Position numbers and translations under genes: made by a program
DNA from: Allonocardiopsis opalescens
GTDB lineage: Bacteria; Actinomycetota; Actinomycetes; Streptosporangiales; Streptosporangiaceae
DNA: 64,000 nt
Assembly (NCBI RefSeq): GCF_003002095.1
Contig: NZ_PVZC01000001.1
Coordinates: forward strand, 1,488,001 to 1,552,000
Reading direction: 5' to 3'
Notes under the pieces: generated by a model
Database searches by the model: none
The model's input: the letters and a program-made list of their open reading frames with translations, nothing else
What the model was told of the DNA's origin: nothing
In this document: positions 9,282 to 16,991 of the stretch, piece by piece
Numbering within the stretch: position 1 is the first letter of the stretch
Layout: every line of letters begins with the position of its first letter

Positions 9282-10343
9282 ATGACCCTGTCCGGCATCC
9301 GCACCATGGCCCGCCAGGAGTTCCGGGTCCGGCTGCGCACCGGGCGGTGGCGCACCGCGCTCATGGTCTGGACCTCCGTCATCGGCCTGTTCAGCCTGCT
9401 GCTGTGGAGCGCCCTGCAGTGGCTCGGCGTCACCAGCTCGATCGGCGTCACCATGTTCAGCACCCTGATGCTGTTCGTGCTCTCCCTCGCCCTGCTCGTC
9501 ATGCCCGCCACCTCCGCCCAGTCCGTCAACGGCGACCGCGAGCGCGGCACCCTCGCCTCCGTGCAGGTCACCCGGCTCACCGCCGCCGACATCGCCATCG
9601 GCAAGTTCGCCGCCGCCTGGGGCACCGGACTGGTCGCCCTCGCGCTCACCACGCCCTTCGCCGGATGGGCCGTGCTGGAGGGCGGCGTCGGCTGGCTGCG
9701 GGCCCTCGCGGTACTGGCCGTCGTCGCCCTGCTGATCGGCGTCGTCTGCGCGGTCTCGCTGGCCGCCTCCGCCGTCTTCCCGCGCACCACCACCTCCGCG
9801 CTCGCCGCCTACCTGGCCGTGTTCGCCCTCTCCTTCGGCACCCTCATCGCCTTCCTGCTGGCCAGCGCGCTGACGGCCGAGACGGTGCAGCGCACCTACG
9901 GCGAGCGGACCGTCGAGACCCGCGTCCCGCAGACCCACCGGGTGTGGGGCTGGCTCGCGCCCAACCCCTACGTGATCCTCGCCGACGCGGTGCCCAGCGC
10001 CATCCCGGCGGGACCGGCGGGGTACGTGCTCGGCTTCGAGGCGGGGCGGGCGAGCCAGTACGCGGTCGTCGGCCCGGTGATCGACCCGATGGAGTGGATC
10101 AGGAACGGCGTCCGCGGCCTGCGCGTCCCGCCCGCCGACGACTACGGGGCCTATGGCGAGTACACCCCGTACGGCGACGCCGTCGCCATCGATCCGCGGA
10201 CCGGGGAGGCCGAGGACGGCGGACCCGTGTGGCCCTACGGGCTCGCCTTCAACGTGGCGCTCGGCGCGGGCGCGCTGTGGATCACCGTGCGGCGGCTGCG
10301 CACCCCGATGGAGGAGCCCCCGGGCGGCACCCGGATCGCGTGA
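9282..10343 (+). CDS. ABC-2 type transporter permease
   Basis: A 353-residue membrane protein starting with [21 protein letters not shown], the usual cytoplasmic amphipathic start of ABC-2 permeases. Hydrophobic segments are seen around residues 25–45, 55–75, 105–125, 137–160 and 168–195, with a last one near 330. A long polar stretch (about residues 205–320, rich in Y, P and D) lies before the last helix and is probably extracytoplasmic. The segment [27 protein letters not shown] is the conserved cytoplasmic loop of this family. It pairs with the ATPase just upstream. Confidence 0.85.
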   Translation: MTLSGIRTMARQEFRVRLRTGRWRTALMVWTSVIGLFSLLLWSALQWLGVTSSIGVTMFSTLMLFVLSLALLVMPATSAQSVNGDRERGTLASVQVTRLTAADIAIGKFAAAWGTGLVALALTTPFAGWAVLEGGVGWLRALAVLAVVALLIGVVCAVSLAASAVFPRTTTSALAAYLAVFALSFGTLIAFLLASALTAETVQRTYGERTVETRVPQTHRVWGWLAPNPYVILADAVPSAIPAGPAGYVLGFEAGRASQYAVVGPVIDPMEWIRNGVRGLRVPPADDYGAYGEYTPYGDAVAIDPRTGEAEDGGPVWPYGLAFNVALGAGALWITVRRLRTPMEEPPGGTRIA

Positions 10344-10358
10344 TCCCCGCGCGCGCCC

Positions 10359-10364
10359 ATACTG
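10359..10364 (+). promoter_or_regulatory. -10 of a leaderless DUF3046 transcript
   Basis: CATACT lies six bases before the ATG at 10370, the spacing expected when transcription starts at the start codon itself. There is no RBS-like sequence beyond GGGAG inside that gap. Confidence 0.4.
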
Positions 10365-10369
10365 GGAGT

Positions 10370-10564
10370 ATGCGGCTATCGGATTTCTGGCAGCGGATGC
10401 ACGCTCTGTTCGGCGAAGCCTACGCCGAGAGCCTGGCCAAGGACTACGTCATCGAGGAACTGGGCTCCCGCACCGTGCGCCAGGCCCTGGCCGACGGCAT
10501 CTCGGCCAAGGAGGTCTGGCGCGCCGTCTGCGTCACCTTCGACGTCCCCGCCCGCGCCCGCTAG
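10370..10564 (+). CDS. DUF3046 family protein
   Basis: A 64-residue acidic protein, [18 protein letters not shown] at the start, matching the DUF3046 family that precedes recA in many actinobacteria. Its function is not known. It shows a WxRM–FG–YAES–D pattern and a [14 protein letters not shown] end. It sits 26 bp after the ABC permease and 36 bp before the recA SOS box. The conserved position suggests a link to recombination or SOS, but no activity can be read from the sequence. Confidence 0.85.
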   Translation: MRLSDFWQRMHALFGEAYAESLAKDYVIEELGSRTVRQALADGISAKEVWRAVCVTFDVPARAR

Positions 10565-10600
10565 GGCCCGCGCCGACCGGTCCGCGTGTCGGGCCACGGT

Positions 10601-10614
10601 CGAACACGTGTTCG
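10601..10614 (+). promoter_or_regulatory. LexA-binding SOS box of recA
   Basis: CGAACACGTGTTCG is a perfect palindrome matching the actinobacterial/Gram-positive SOS box CGAAC-N4-GTTCG. It is followed by TATGCT (10617–10622), a possible -10. It lies 184 bp before the recA start and should give LexA repression of recA. Confidence 0.85.
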
Positions 10615-10657
10615 GCTATGCTGTCCGCACGGTCGAGCCGACCACGCGGACCGGCGC

Positions 10658-10691
10658 CCTGTGGACGAAGGCACGCACCTTTTCCACAGGA
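10658..10691 (+). repeat. Inverted repeat in the recA leader
   Basis: CCTGTGGA and its complement TCCACAGG are separated by 18 bases between the SOS box and the recA start. Each arm also resembles a DnaA-box core. It may be an RNA hairpin in the leader or a protein site. Confidence 0.4.
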
Positions 10692-10711
10692 GGGCGCGGC
10701 CGGTCGCGCAG

Positions 10712-10734
10712 TGTCGGACCTGGCGCGTAGCGTC
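10712..10734 (+). promoter_or_regulatory. Candidate LexA-independent damage promoter of recA
   Basis: GTGTCGGAC, eight bases, then TAGCGT. This resembles the actinobacterial RecA-NDp motif (TTGTCRGTG-N8-TANNNT) used by PafBC-dependent promoters: 6 of 9 bases match in the first block, with the exact 8-bp gap and TANNNT. It lies about 64 bp before the recA start. Confidence 0.45.
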
Positions 10735-10797
10735 GGCTCCGCGATGAAGAAAAAGACATCCAGCACCCAGCAGACTCCGACCCTACGGGGGACCCCC

Positions 10798-13251
10798 ATG
10801 GCAGCAACCGACCGGGAGAAAGCTCTCGAAACCGCGCTCGCCCAGATCGAGCGCCAGTTCGGCAAGGGCTCGGTGATGCGCCTCGGCGAGGAGAACCGCC
10901 CCCCGATCGCGATCATCCCCACCGGCAGCATCGCCCTCGACGTCGCCCTCGGCGTGGGCGGCCTCCCCCGCGGCCGGGTGGTAGAGGTGTTCGGACCCGA
11001 GTCTTCCGGAAAGTGTCTCGTCGCCGACACCCGGATCTGGACGGACCGGGGTCTGGAGACGATCGAGGAGGTCTTCGCCCGCGCCGGGCAGGCCGCCTCC
11101 TGCATGAGCAGGGTCACCGATGTGAGCGACCTCGACATCAGGGTCGTCAACGAGCGGGGTGAACTGGAGCAGGTCACCGCCCTGACCCACAACAACCGCA
11201 AGCCCGTCCGCCGCATCACGCTCAGCTCGGGCCGCTCCGTCACCGCCACGCACAACCACCCGCTGCGCGTGGTCAGCGAGCGCGGGTTCATCATCTGGCG
11301 CAAGGTCGGCGAGCTCAAGGCCGGCGACACCCTGGTGTCGGCGAAGTTCGGCGCGGTGGAGGCGGCGGGGGGCGGCGGCCTGAGCGAGGACGAGGCCGTG
11401 CTCCTGGGCTACCTCGTCGCCGAGGGCGCCCTCGGAGTGGAGACGGCCGTCCGCTTCACCAACGGCGACGACGAGGTCGGGGCCGAGTACACCGCGCTGA
11501 TGGAGGGCCTCTTCGGCGCGGAGGTCAAGACCTACGCGGGGCGCAACCGCACCGAGTACGTCTCCTACGGCAAGGAACTCCGCGCGAAGTTCGCCGACCA
11601 CTACGGCCTCGACTACGTCAACGCGCCCGGAAAGAGCATCCCGAGCTGTGTCCGCACGGCCGGCCACAAGATGCAGCGGGCCTTCCTGTCCGCGCTCTTC
11701 GAGGGCGACGGCTGGATCGACCCCAGTTCCTCGGTGGGCCTCGGCACGGCCTCCGAGAAGCTGGCGCACGACGTCCAGCTGATGCTCTACGGCCTCGGCG
11801 TCCCCTCGTCCGTCTACAAGAAGTACAACACGGAGTACGAGCGGCACTACTGGTCGGTCATCATCAATCCGTCCAGCGCGGAGCTCTTCCTGCGCGAGGT
11901 TGGATTCCGGTCCCGGCGGCGGGCGGCCCAGGTCGAGAAGAACTTCCGCACCGCCGAGCGCGACGCCTTCTACGAGAACATTCCGCATATCTCCGGAATC
12001 ATCCGGGACCTGCGCGACGACATCGGCGGCGACCGGGAATTCGACCGTATCGCGGGGGACCTTTTCCGCAGTGACACCGAGCTCTCGTGCAGCCGCACCC
12101 GGCTGCAGAAGATCGTCGCCTGGTGCGAGCCGCGCCTCGACCGCTTCTCACTCGGTATGCAGTCCATGATCGGCTACCTCAGGACGCTCGCGGAGGCCGA
12201 CTACACCTACGAGCGGATCAGCACGATCGAGGACCTCGGCAAGCAGCCGACCTTCGACCTCGTCGTCCCGCGCACCCACAGCTTCATCGCGAACGGCGTG
12301 CTCTCCCACAACACCACCGTCGCCCTGCACGCCGTGGCCAACGCGCAGCGGGCCGGCGGGATCGCGGCGTTCATCGACGCCGAGCACGCGCTGGACCCCG
12401 AGTACGCCAAGAAGCTCGGGGTCGACACCGACGCGCTGCTGGTCTCCCAGCCCGACACCGGTGAGCAGGCGCTGGAGATCGCGGACATGCTGATCCGCTC
12501 CGGGGCGGTCGACATCCTCGTCATCGACTCGGTGGCGGCCCTGGTGCCCCGGGCCGAGATCGAGGGCGAGATGGGCGACAGCCACGTCGGCCTGCAGGCC
12601 CGCCTGATGTCGCAGGCATTGCGGAAAATTGCCGGTGCTTTGCATCAGACAAATACAACGGCAATTTTCATTAATCAGCTTAGGGAAAAGGTGGGTGTGA
12701 TGTTCGGGTCTCCCGAAACGACCACCGGTGGACGCGCATTGAAATTCTATTCTTCAGTTCGATTGGACGTCCGGCGGATCGAGACGCTGAAGGACGGTAC
12801 GGACGCGGTGGGCAACCGCACCCGGATCAAGGTGGTGAAGAACAAGGTCGCGCCGCCGTTCAAGCAGGCGGAGTTCGACATCCTCTACGGTGTGGGGATC
12901 TCGCGGGAGGGCGGGCTGATCGACCTCGGGGTGGAGGAGGGGATCGTGCGCAAGTCCGGTGCCTGGTACACCTACGAGGGGCAGCAGCTCGGGCAGGGCA
13001 AGGAGAACGCGCGGAACTTCCTCAAGGAGAACCCCGACATCGCCAACGAGATCGAGCGGCGGATCAAGGAGAAGCTGGGGATCGGACCGAAGAAGGCCGA
13101 GGGCGGTGCGGCTGAGGCCGCGCCCGCGGCGGACCCGTCGGTGGCGGTGGCGGAGTCGGCTCCGGCCGCGTCGGCCAAGCGGACCACCCGGGCCCGGGCC
13201 ACCGCCGCGCCGGCGGCGCCCGTGGCGGCGGATCCGTCCGTCAAGGCGTGA
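10798..13251 (+). CDS. recA: RecA recombinase precursor with intein
   Basis: An 817-codon precursor: 72 residues of N-terminal RecA ending in GPESSGK, a 433-residue intein, then 312 residues of RecA resuming at [12 protein letters not shown]. The spliced protein is 384 residues, normal for actinobacteria. It drives homologous strand exchange and LexA cleavage. RecA landmarks include [20 protein letters not shown], the [23 protein letters not shown]2 region and [18 protein letters not shown]. The C-terminal 45 residues are alanine/proline-rich. The ATG at 10798 ([14 protein letters not shown]) is the conserved start; an in-frame ATG at 10744 has no RBS. Codons at about 12616–12765 are unusually AT-rich (see findings). 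recX follows 37 bp later. Confidence 0.97.
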   Translation: MAATDREKALETALAQIERQFGKGSVMRLGEENRPPIAIIPTGSIALDVALGVGGLPRGRVVEVFGPESSGKCLVADTRIWTDRGLETIEEVFARAGQAASCMSRVTDVSDLDIRVVNERGELEQVTALTHNNRKPVRRITLSSGRSVTATHNHPLRVVSERGFIIWRKVGELKAGDTLVSAKFGAVEAAGGGGLSEDEAVLLGYLVAEGALGVETAVRFTNGDDEVGAEYTALMEGLFGAEVKTYAGRNRTEYVSYGKELRAKFADHYGLDYVNAPGKSIPSCVRTAGHKMQRAFLSALFEGDGWIDPSSSVGLGTASEKLAHDVQLMLYGLGVPSSVYKKYNTEYERHYWSVIINPSSAELFLREVGFRSRRRAAQVEKNFRTAERDAFYENIPHISGIIRDLRDDIGGDREFDRIAGDLFRSDTELSCSRTRLQKIVAWCEPRLDRFSLGMQSMIGYLRTLAEADYTYERISTIEDLGKQPTFDLVVPRTHSFIANGVLSHNTTVALHAVANAQRAGGIAAFIDAEHALDPEYAKKLGVDTDALLVSQPDTGEQALEIADMLIRSGAVDILVIDSVAALVPRAEIEGEMGDSHVGLQARLMSQALRKIAGALHQTNTTAIFINQLREKVGVMFGSPETTTGGRALKFYSSVRLDVRRIETLKDGTDAVGNRTRIKVVKNKVAPPFKQAEFDILYGVGISREGGLIDLGVEEGIVRKSGAWYTYEGQQLGQGKENARNFLKENPDIANEIERRIKEKLGIGPKKAEGGAAEAAPAADPSVAVAESAPAASAKRTTRARATAAPAAPVAADPSVKA
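11014..12312 (+). mobile_element. RecA intein with LAGLIDADG homing endonuclease
   Basis: An in-frame insertion of 433 codons between the Walker A lysine codon and the following threonine. Splicing motifs are complete: first residue Cys (CLVADTRIW), block B TATHNHPL with the TXXH residues, block F-like [11 protein letters not shown], and block [10 protein letters not shown] ending in His-Asn, with Thr as the +1 extein nucleophile. A two-motif LAGLIDADG endonuclease is embedded: [11 protein letters not shown] and [12 protein letters not shown]. Its acidic residues (E in the first motif, D in the second) are present, so the enzyme may be active. Until it splices out, the ATP-binding loop is broken, so RecA activity depends on splicing. 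Confidence 0.96.
12616..12765 (+). other. AT-rich codon patch inside recA
   Basis: Within the C-extein a block of about 150 bases has many A/T third positions (codons such as aaa, att, aat, aca, gca, ttg, tct, tca, gtt). A 75-base count from 12616 gives 31 G/C, about 41%, against more than 70% on both sides. The encoded protein ([10 protein letters not shown]…FINQLREK…SPETTTGG…[10 protein letters not shown]) is ordinary RecA. Confidence 0.85.
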
Positions 13252-13288
13252 CGCCGATTCCCGGCGGCGGCAGTTCTGCAGAGATAGC

Positions 13289-13963
13289 ATGCGAGGAGAC
13301 GAGCACGAGCGACCGGGGCGCACAGCGCCCCGGAGCGAAGACGGCCGGGCCTTCGGGGACCGGCGACGAATCCGCGGTGTCGGGAGAGGGGCAGGGGAAG
13401 GTCCATTCCCCGGCACCGCGGACCCAGCGGATGAGGCGGGCGCCGCGCCGGACGCCGATCCCGAGTCGCGGGCCCGCCGGCTCTGCCTCCGCCTGCTGAG
13501 TTCCCAGCCCCGCACCCGTGCGCAGTTGGCCGAGGCGCTGCGGCGCAAGGACGTTCCCGACGACGTCTCCGCCCAGGTGCTCGACCGCTTCGGTGAGGTG
13601 GGGCTGATCGACGACGCCCTGTTCGCCGCGGCCTGGGTGGACTCCCGGCATAGCGGGCGGGGCCTGGCGCGGCGGGCGCTCGCCGCCGAGCTGCGCCGGC
13701 GCGGGGTGGCCGAGGAGACGGTGCGCGACGCGGTCGAGGGGGTGGACCCCGAGCAGGAGGAGCGGACGGCGCGCGAGCTGGTGCGCCGCCGGCTGCCCGC
13801 CACCGGCCGGCTGGCCGCGCCGGTGCGGATGCGCCGGCTGATGGGCGTGCTGGCGCGCAAGGGCTACCCCGCCGGGCTGGCCTACCGGGTGGTGCGCGAG
13901 GCCCTGGAGGCCGACGGCGCCGCCGGCGCGGACCTGGAGGCGTTCGGCGAGGCTGACGAGTGA
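13289..13963 (+). CDS. recX: Regulatory protein RecX
   Basis: A 224-residue RecX, a modulator that binds RecA filaments and inhibits RecA. The first 75 residues are charged and low in conservation. The helical repeat core runs from about residue 75: RRLCLRLLSSQPRTRAQLAEALRRK, then VLDRFGEVGLIDDALFAAAWVDSR, and RGLARRALAAELRRRGV. The ATG at 13289 follows GAGA and was preferred because frames further upstream lie inside recA. It is positioned right after recA as in most actinobacteria and is probably co-transcribed and SOS-induced. Confidence 0.92.
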   Translation: MRGDEHERPGRTAPRSEDGRAFGDRRRIRGVGRGAGEGPFPGTADPADEAGAAPDADPESRARRLCLRLLSSQPRTRAQLAEALRRKDVPDDVSAQVLDRFGEVGLIDDALFAAAWVDSRHSGRGLARRALAAELRRRGVAEETVRDAVEGVDPEQEERTARELVRRRLPATGRLAAPVRMRRLMGVLARKGYPAGLAYRVVREALEADGAAGADLEAFGEADE

Positions 13964-14465
13964 GGTTCGGGGAGCGGGAGTTCGCCTGCGCAGCGTCCTC
14001 CGCACCTCCAGCACGTCGGCTCCGTCGAATCCGGACCCCACATCGGTCGCTAGCGGCTCGGCGCCGCGCTCCTGCACCTCGGCGGCACTAGGTGGCGGTC
14101 GGCGGCCTCGCCCCGGCCTGAGATCCGGAAGCGGCCCCGGGCGGCGGCCTTCCTGCCGTCCGCATGCCCGCGTCCGCGGTCGGCTTGCCCGGGGGGCATC
14201 GGCGGCTTAACCTCTCGCGAGTGAGGAGTTAACCCGGTGTACGGCGGGTAGCCATACCGGAACGCTTGAAATCTTGACGGGTCAACCGGCGGCTGTGTGC
14301 TGCGATTCGCGGGTCGGCGCGGGTGCATGCCGTCGGATGGCGTGGTGCTGAGCCGCGGGGTGCCGGGTCGCTCCCTGCGGCCTTCGTTTGCGTGTGGATG
14401 CGCCGCCGATGGGGCCGGACGCGGGAGCGGGCCGCGGCCGGGACAACAGAGATGGGGTAGGCGCC
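13964..14465 (+). other. Spacer before rny
   Basis: About 500 bp with no supported gene. It includes a less GC-rich section near 14200–14290 with an imperfect inverted repeat TTAACCTC…GAGGAGTTAA (14207–14232) and a TTGACGGGTCAA palindrome (14274–14285) that could hold a -35 (TTGACG). No good -10 was found 16–18 bp further on. It probably holds the rny promoter and a long leader. Confidence 0.5.
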
Positions 14466-16076
14466 ATGGGCGGGCTCGTCGCCATTGTGCTCGGTGGGAC
14501 GGCGCTGGTCGCCTCGGCGGTGGCGGCCGGGCTGGCCTGGCGCCTGCGGGCGGTGACGGCGGCGGCGCGGCTGGAGCGTGAGACGCGGGCGGGCGAGGTG
14601 CTGGCGGCGGCCGACCGCCGGGCGGAGGAGATCGCGGCGCGGGCCGAGGCGGAGGCGGTGCGCCGGCTGGAGGCGGCGGAGGCGCAGGCGCGGGCCGCGG
14701 TGGCGGAGGGCGAGCGGCTGCGTGCGGCCGCGCAGGCGGCGGCGGAGGCCGGGCGGAGCGCGCTGCGGGAGCGCCGGGCCGAGGCCGAGGGCAGAGAGAG
14801 CAGACTCGCGGAGCGTGAGCGGCGGCTGGACGCCGATATGCGGGGGCTGGCCGTGCAGCGGCGCGAGCAGGTGGACCGCGAGCGGGAGCTGGCGGGCAGG
14901 GAGGCGGAGCTGGACCGGCTCGCCGGCGAGCGGCGGGCGGTGCTGGAGCGGGTGGCGGGCCTGACGGCCGAGGAGGCGCGGGCGGAGCTGGTCGGGGAGA
15001 TCTCCAACCAGGCGAAGCGGGAGGCGGCGCTGGCCGTCCGCGAGATCGAGAAGGAGGCCCGCCGGGAGGGCGACGTGCGGGCCCGCAAGATCATCACCCT
15101 GGCGATCCAGCGGCTGGCGGCCGAGCAGACGGCGGAGTCGGTGGTGTCGGTGCTGCATCTGCCCAATGACGATATGAAGGGCCGCATCATCGGCCGCGAG
15201 GGCCGCAACATCCGGGCCTTCGAGACGGTCACCGGCGTGAACCTGATCATCGACGACACCCCTGAGGCGGTGCTGCTGTCCTGCTTCGATCCGGTGCGCA
15301 GGGAGGTGGGGCGGCTCACGCTGGAGACCCTGGTGCTGGACGGCCGGATCCATCCGCAGCGGATCGAGGAGGTCTACGAGCGGAGCAAGTCCGAGATCGA
15401 CCGGCTGTGCGTGGGCGCCGGTGAGGACGCCCTGGTCGAGGTGGGGATCACGGACATGCACCCGGAGCTGGTGGCGCTGCTCGGGCAGCTGCGCTACCGC
15501 ACCTCCTATGGGCAGAACGTGCTCAAGCACCTGGTGGAGTCGGCGCATCTGGCCGGGATGATGGCCAGTGAGCTGGGGCTGGATCCGCTGCTGCTGCGGC
15601 GCTGCGCGCTGCTGCACGATATCGGCAAGGCGCTGACCCACGAGGTGGAGGGCAGCCACGCGCTGATCGGCGCCGAGATCGCCCGCCGCTACGGCGAGAA
15701 CGACGATGTGGTGCACGCGATCGAGGCGCACCACAACGAGGTGGAGGTCCGCACGGTGGAGGCGGTGCTCACCCAGGCGGCCGACGCGATCAGCGGCAGC
15801 CGTCCGGGGGCGCGGCGGGAGTCGCTGGAGGCCTACGTCGAGCGGCTGGAGCGGCTGGAGCGGATCGCGGCCGCGCACGACGGTGTGGAGAAGGTCTTCG
15901 CGATGCAGGCGGGCCGCGAGGTGCGGGTGATGGTCCGGCCGGAGGTGGTCGACGACGTGCAGGCGCAGGTGATCGCCCGCGACGTGGCCAAGCGGATCGA
16001 GGACGAGCTGACCTACCCGGGCCAGATCAGGATCACGGTGGTCCGGGAGTCGCGGGCGAGCGAGTACGCGCGCTGA
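14466..16076 (+). CDS. rny: Ribonuclease Y
   Basis: A 536-residue membrane-anchored endoribonuclease for mRNA decay. N-terminal transmembrane segment ([25 protein letters not shown]), a long charged coiled coil (about residues 35–210, rich in A/E/R), a KH domain with [15 protein letters not shown], and an HD domain with LLHDIGKAL. The protein ends [25 protein letters not shown], the conserved RNase Y tail. Length is close to the usual 520. RNase Y is best known from Firmicutes; only some actinobacterial lineages carry it, which helps place the organism. Confidence 0.95.
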   Translation: MGGLVAIVLGGTALVASAVAAGLAWRLRAVTAAARLERETRAGEVLAAADRRAEEIAARAEAEAVRRLEAAEAQARAAVAEGERLRAAAQAAAEAGRSALRERRAEAEGRESRLAERERRLDADMRGLAVQRREQVDRERELAGREAELDRLAGERRAVLERVAGLTAEEARAELVGEISNQAKREAALAVREIEKEARREGDVRARKIITLAIQRLAAEQTAESVVSVLHLPNDDMKGRIIGREGRNIRAFETVTGVNLIIDDTPEAVLLSCFDPVRREVGRLTLETLVLDGRIHPQRIEEVYERSKSEIDRLCVGAGEDALVEVGITDMHPELVALLGQLRYRTSYGQNVLKHLVESAHLAGMMASELGLDPLLLRRCALLHDIGKALTHEVEGSHALIGAEIARRYGENDDVVHAIEAHHNEVEVRTVEAVLTQAADAISGSRPGARRESLEAYVERLERLERIAAAHDGVEKVFAMQAGREVRVMVRPEVVDDVQAQVIARDVAKRIEDELTYPGQIRITVVRESRASEYAR

Positions 16077-16095
16077 GGGCCGGGCGGCCCGCCGG

Positions 16096-16929
16096 TCACG
16101 GGGGCGGGATGACGCCGAGCGCCGACATGGTCCACATGGCGATGGGCACGCAGCCCAGCACGACGAGACCGGTGCCGACGGCGGTGGAGCGCCGGACTTC
16201 GCGCTGGAGGCGTCCGGCGACCTCCGGTTCGGCGGCGGTGGCGATGAGGAGGCCGTCGGGGCCGGCGGTGACGGTGGCCGCCACGCCGCTGTCGTCGCCG
16301 GGCGGGGCGGGGTGCAGGGCGCCGATCACGAAGAGGTCCTGGCCGGGTTCGATGGTCCACTCGCTGTAGTCGAAGCCGACGATGGGCTGCGCGAGGTGCT
16401 CTTCGACGGCTTCGGGCCAGTTCCGCAGCACGTGCTGGGTGATGGGCGGCAGCGCGGGGCGGGTGCCGTCGGGGGCGGCCGGCGCCCGGGCGGCCGCCCT
16501 GTCGATGCTCTCGGAGCGGATGAGGGCGGCCCGGCCGAGCGGGGCGGTGGCGCCCGCGGGCTCGACGCGGACGCGCCGGACGCCGTCGGAGAGCACGAAG
16601 GAGCGGCTGGACGGATGGTCGGTCGGCACCGGCACGTAGCCGCGTCCGCCGAAGGCGAAGACGCGCTTGCGGGGCCGGACCCGCAGGCTGTACCAGAGGC
16701 AGTCGCGGCCGCTGATCGGGGCCGTGGCGGGTTCGGCGGCGGCTTCGGCCCGTCCGACGATCTCGGCGGCGGCGCCGGGCCGGTCCCTGGCCTGGTCGGC
16801 GGCCGCGGCCAGGTCGAGGGTGGGATGGCGGCGCAGCAGCCGCAGCAGCGCCCTGGTGCGCCGCTGCTGGAGGAGGATGCCGGCGCCGAGGACGCCGAGG
16901 GCGAGGAGGAGGATCACGGTGCGGCGCAT
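16096..16929 (-). CDS. GIDE-domain membrane protein
   Basis: A 277-residue protein with an N-terminal membrane anchor (MRRTVILLLALGVLGAGILL) and a C-terminal hydrophobic helix (TGLVVLGCVPIAMWTMSALGV). The region between, with SGRDCLWYSLRVRPRK…, RVEPAGATAPLG and EWTIEPGQDLFVIGAL, matches the GIDE domain seen in mitochondrial E3 ligase MUL1 and in bacterial proteins of unknown role. No RING domain is present, so no ligase activity is claimed. It begins 62 bp after the S9 peptidase stop on the same strand and could be its operon partner. Confidence 0.75.
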   Translation of the reverse strand: MRRTVILLLALGVLGAGILLQQRRTRALLRLLRRHPTLDLAAAADQARDRPGAAAEIVGRAEAAAEPATAPISGRDCLWYSLRVRPRKRVFAFGGRGYVPVPTDHPSSRSFVLSDGVRRVRVEPAGATAPLGRAALIRSESIDRAAARAPAAPDGTRPALPPITQHVLRNWPEAVEEHLAQPIVGFDYSEWTIEPGQDLFVIGALHPAPPGDDSGVAATVTAGPDGLLIATAAEPEVAGRLQREVRRSTAVGTGLVVLGCVPIAMWTMSALGVIPPP

Positions 16930-16991
16930 CCGCTCTGTCCGGGAGCGGCCGGGGTGCCGCTGGGGGAGGCAGGGGTGGGGACGGGCACGGG

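Noticed and set aside
10744..10797. Upstream in-frame ATG of recA ([10 protein letters not shown]…)
   Set aside because: There is no RBS, the stretch is not conserved in RecA, and it overlaps the promoter region.
14274..14285. TTGACGGGTCAA palindrome before rny as a specific operator
   Set aside because: It is short, has no partner regulator nearby, and no -10 at a proper distance.
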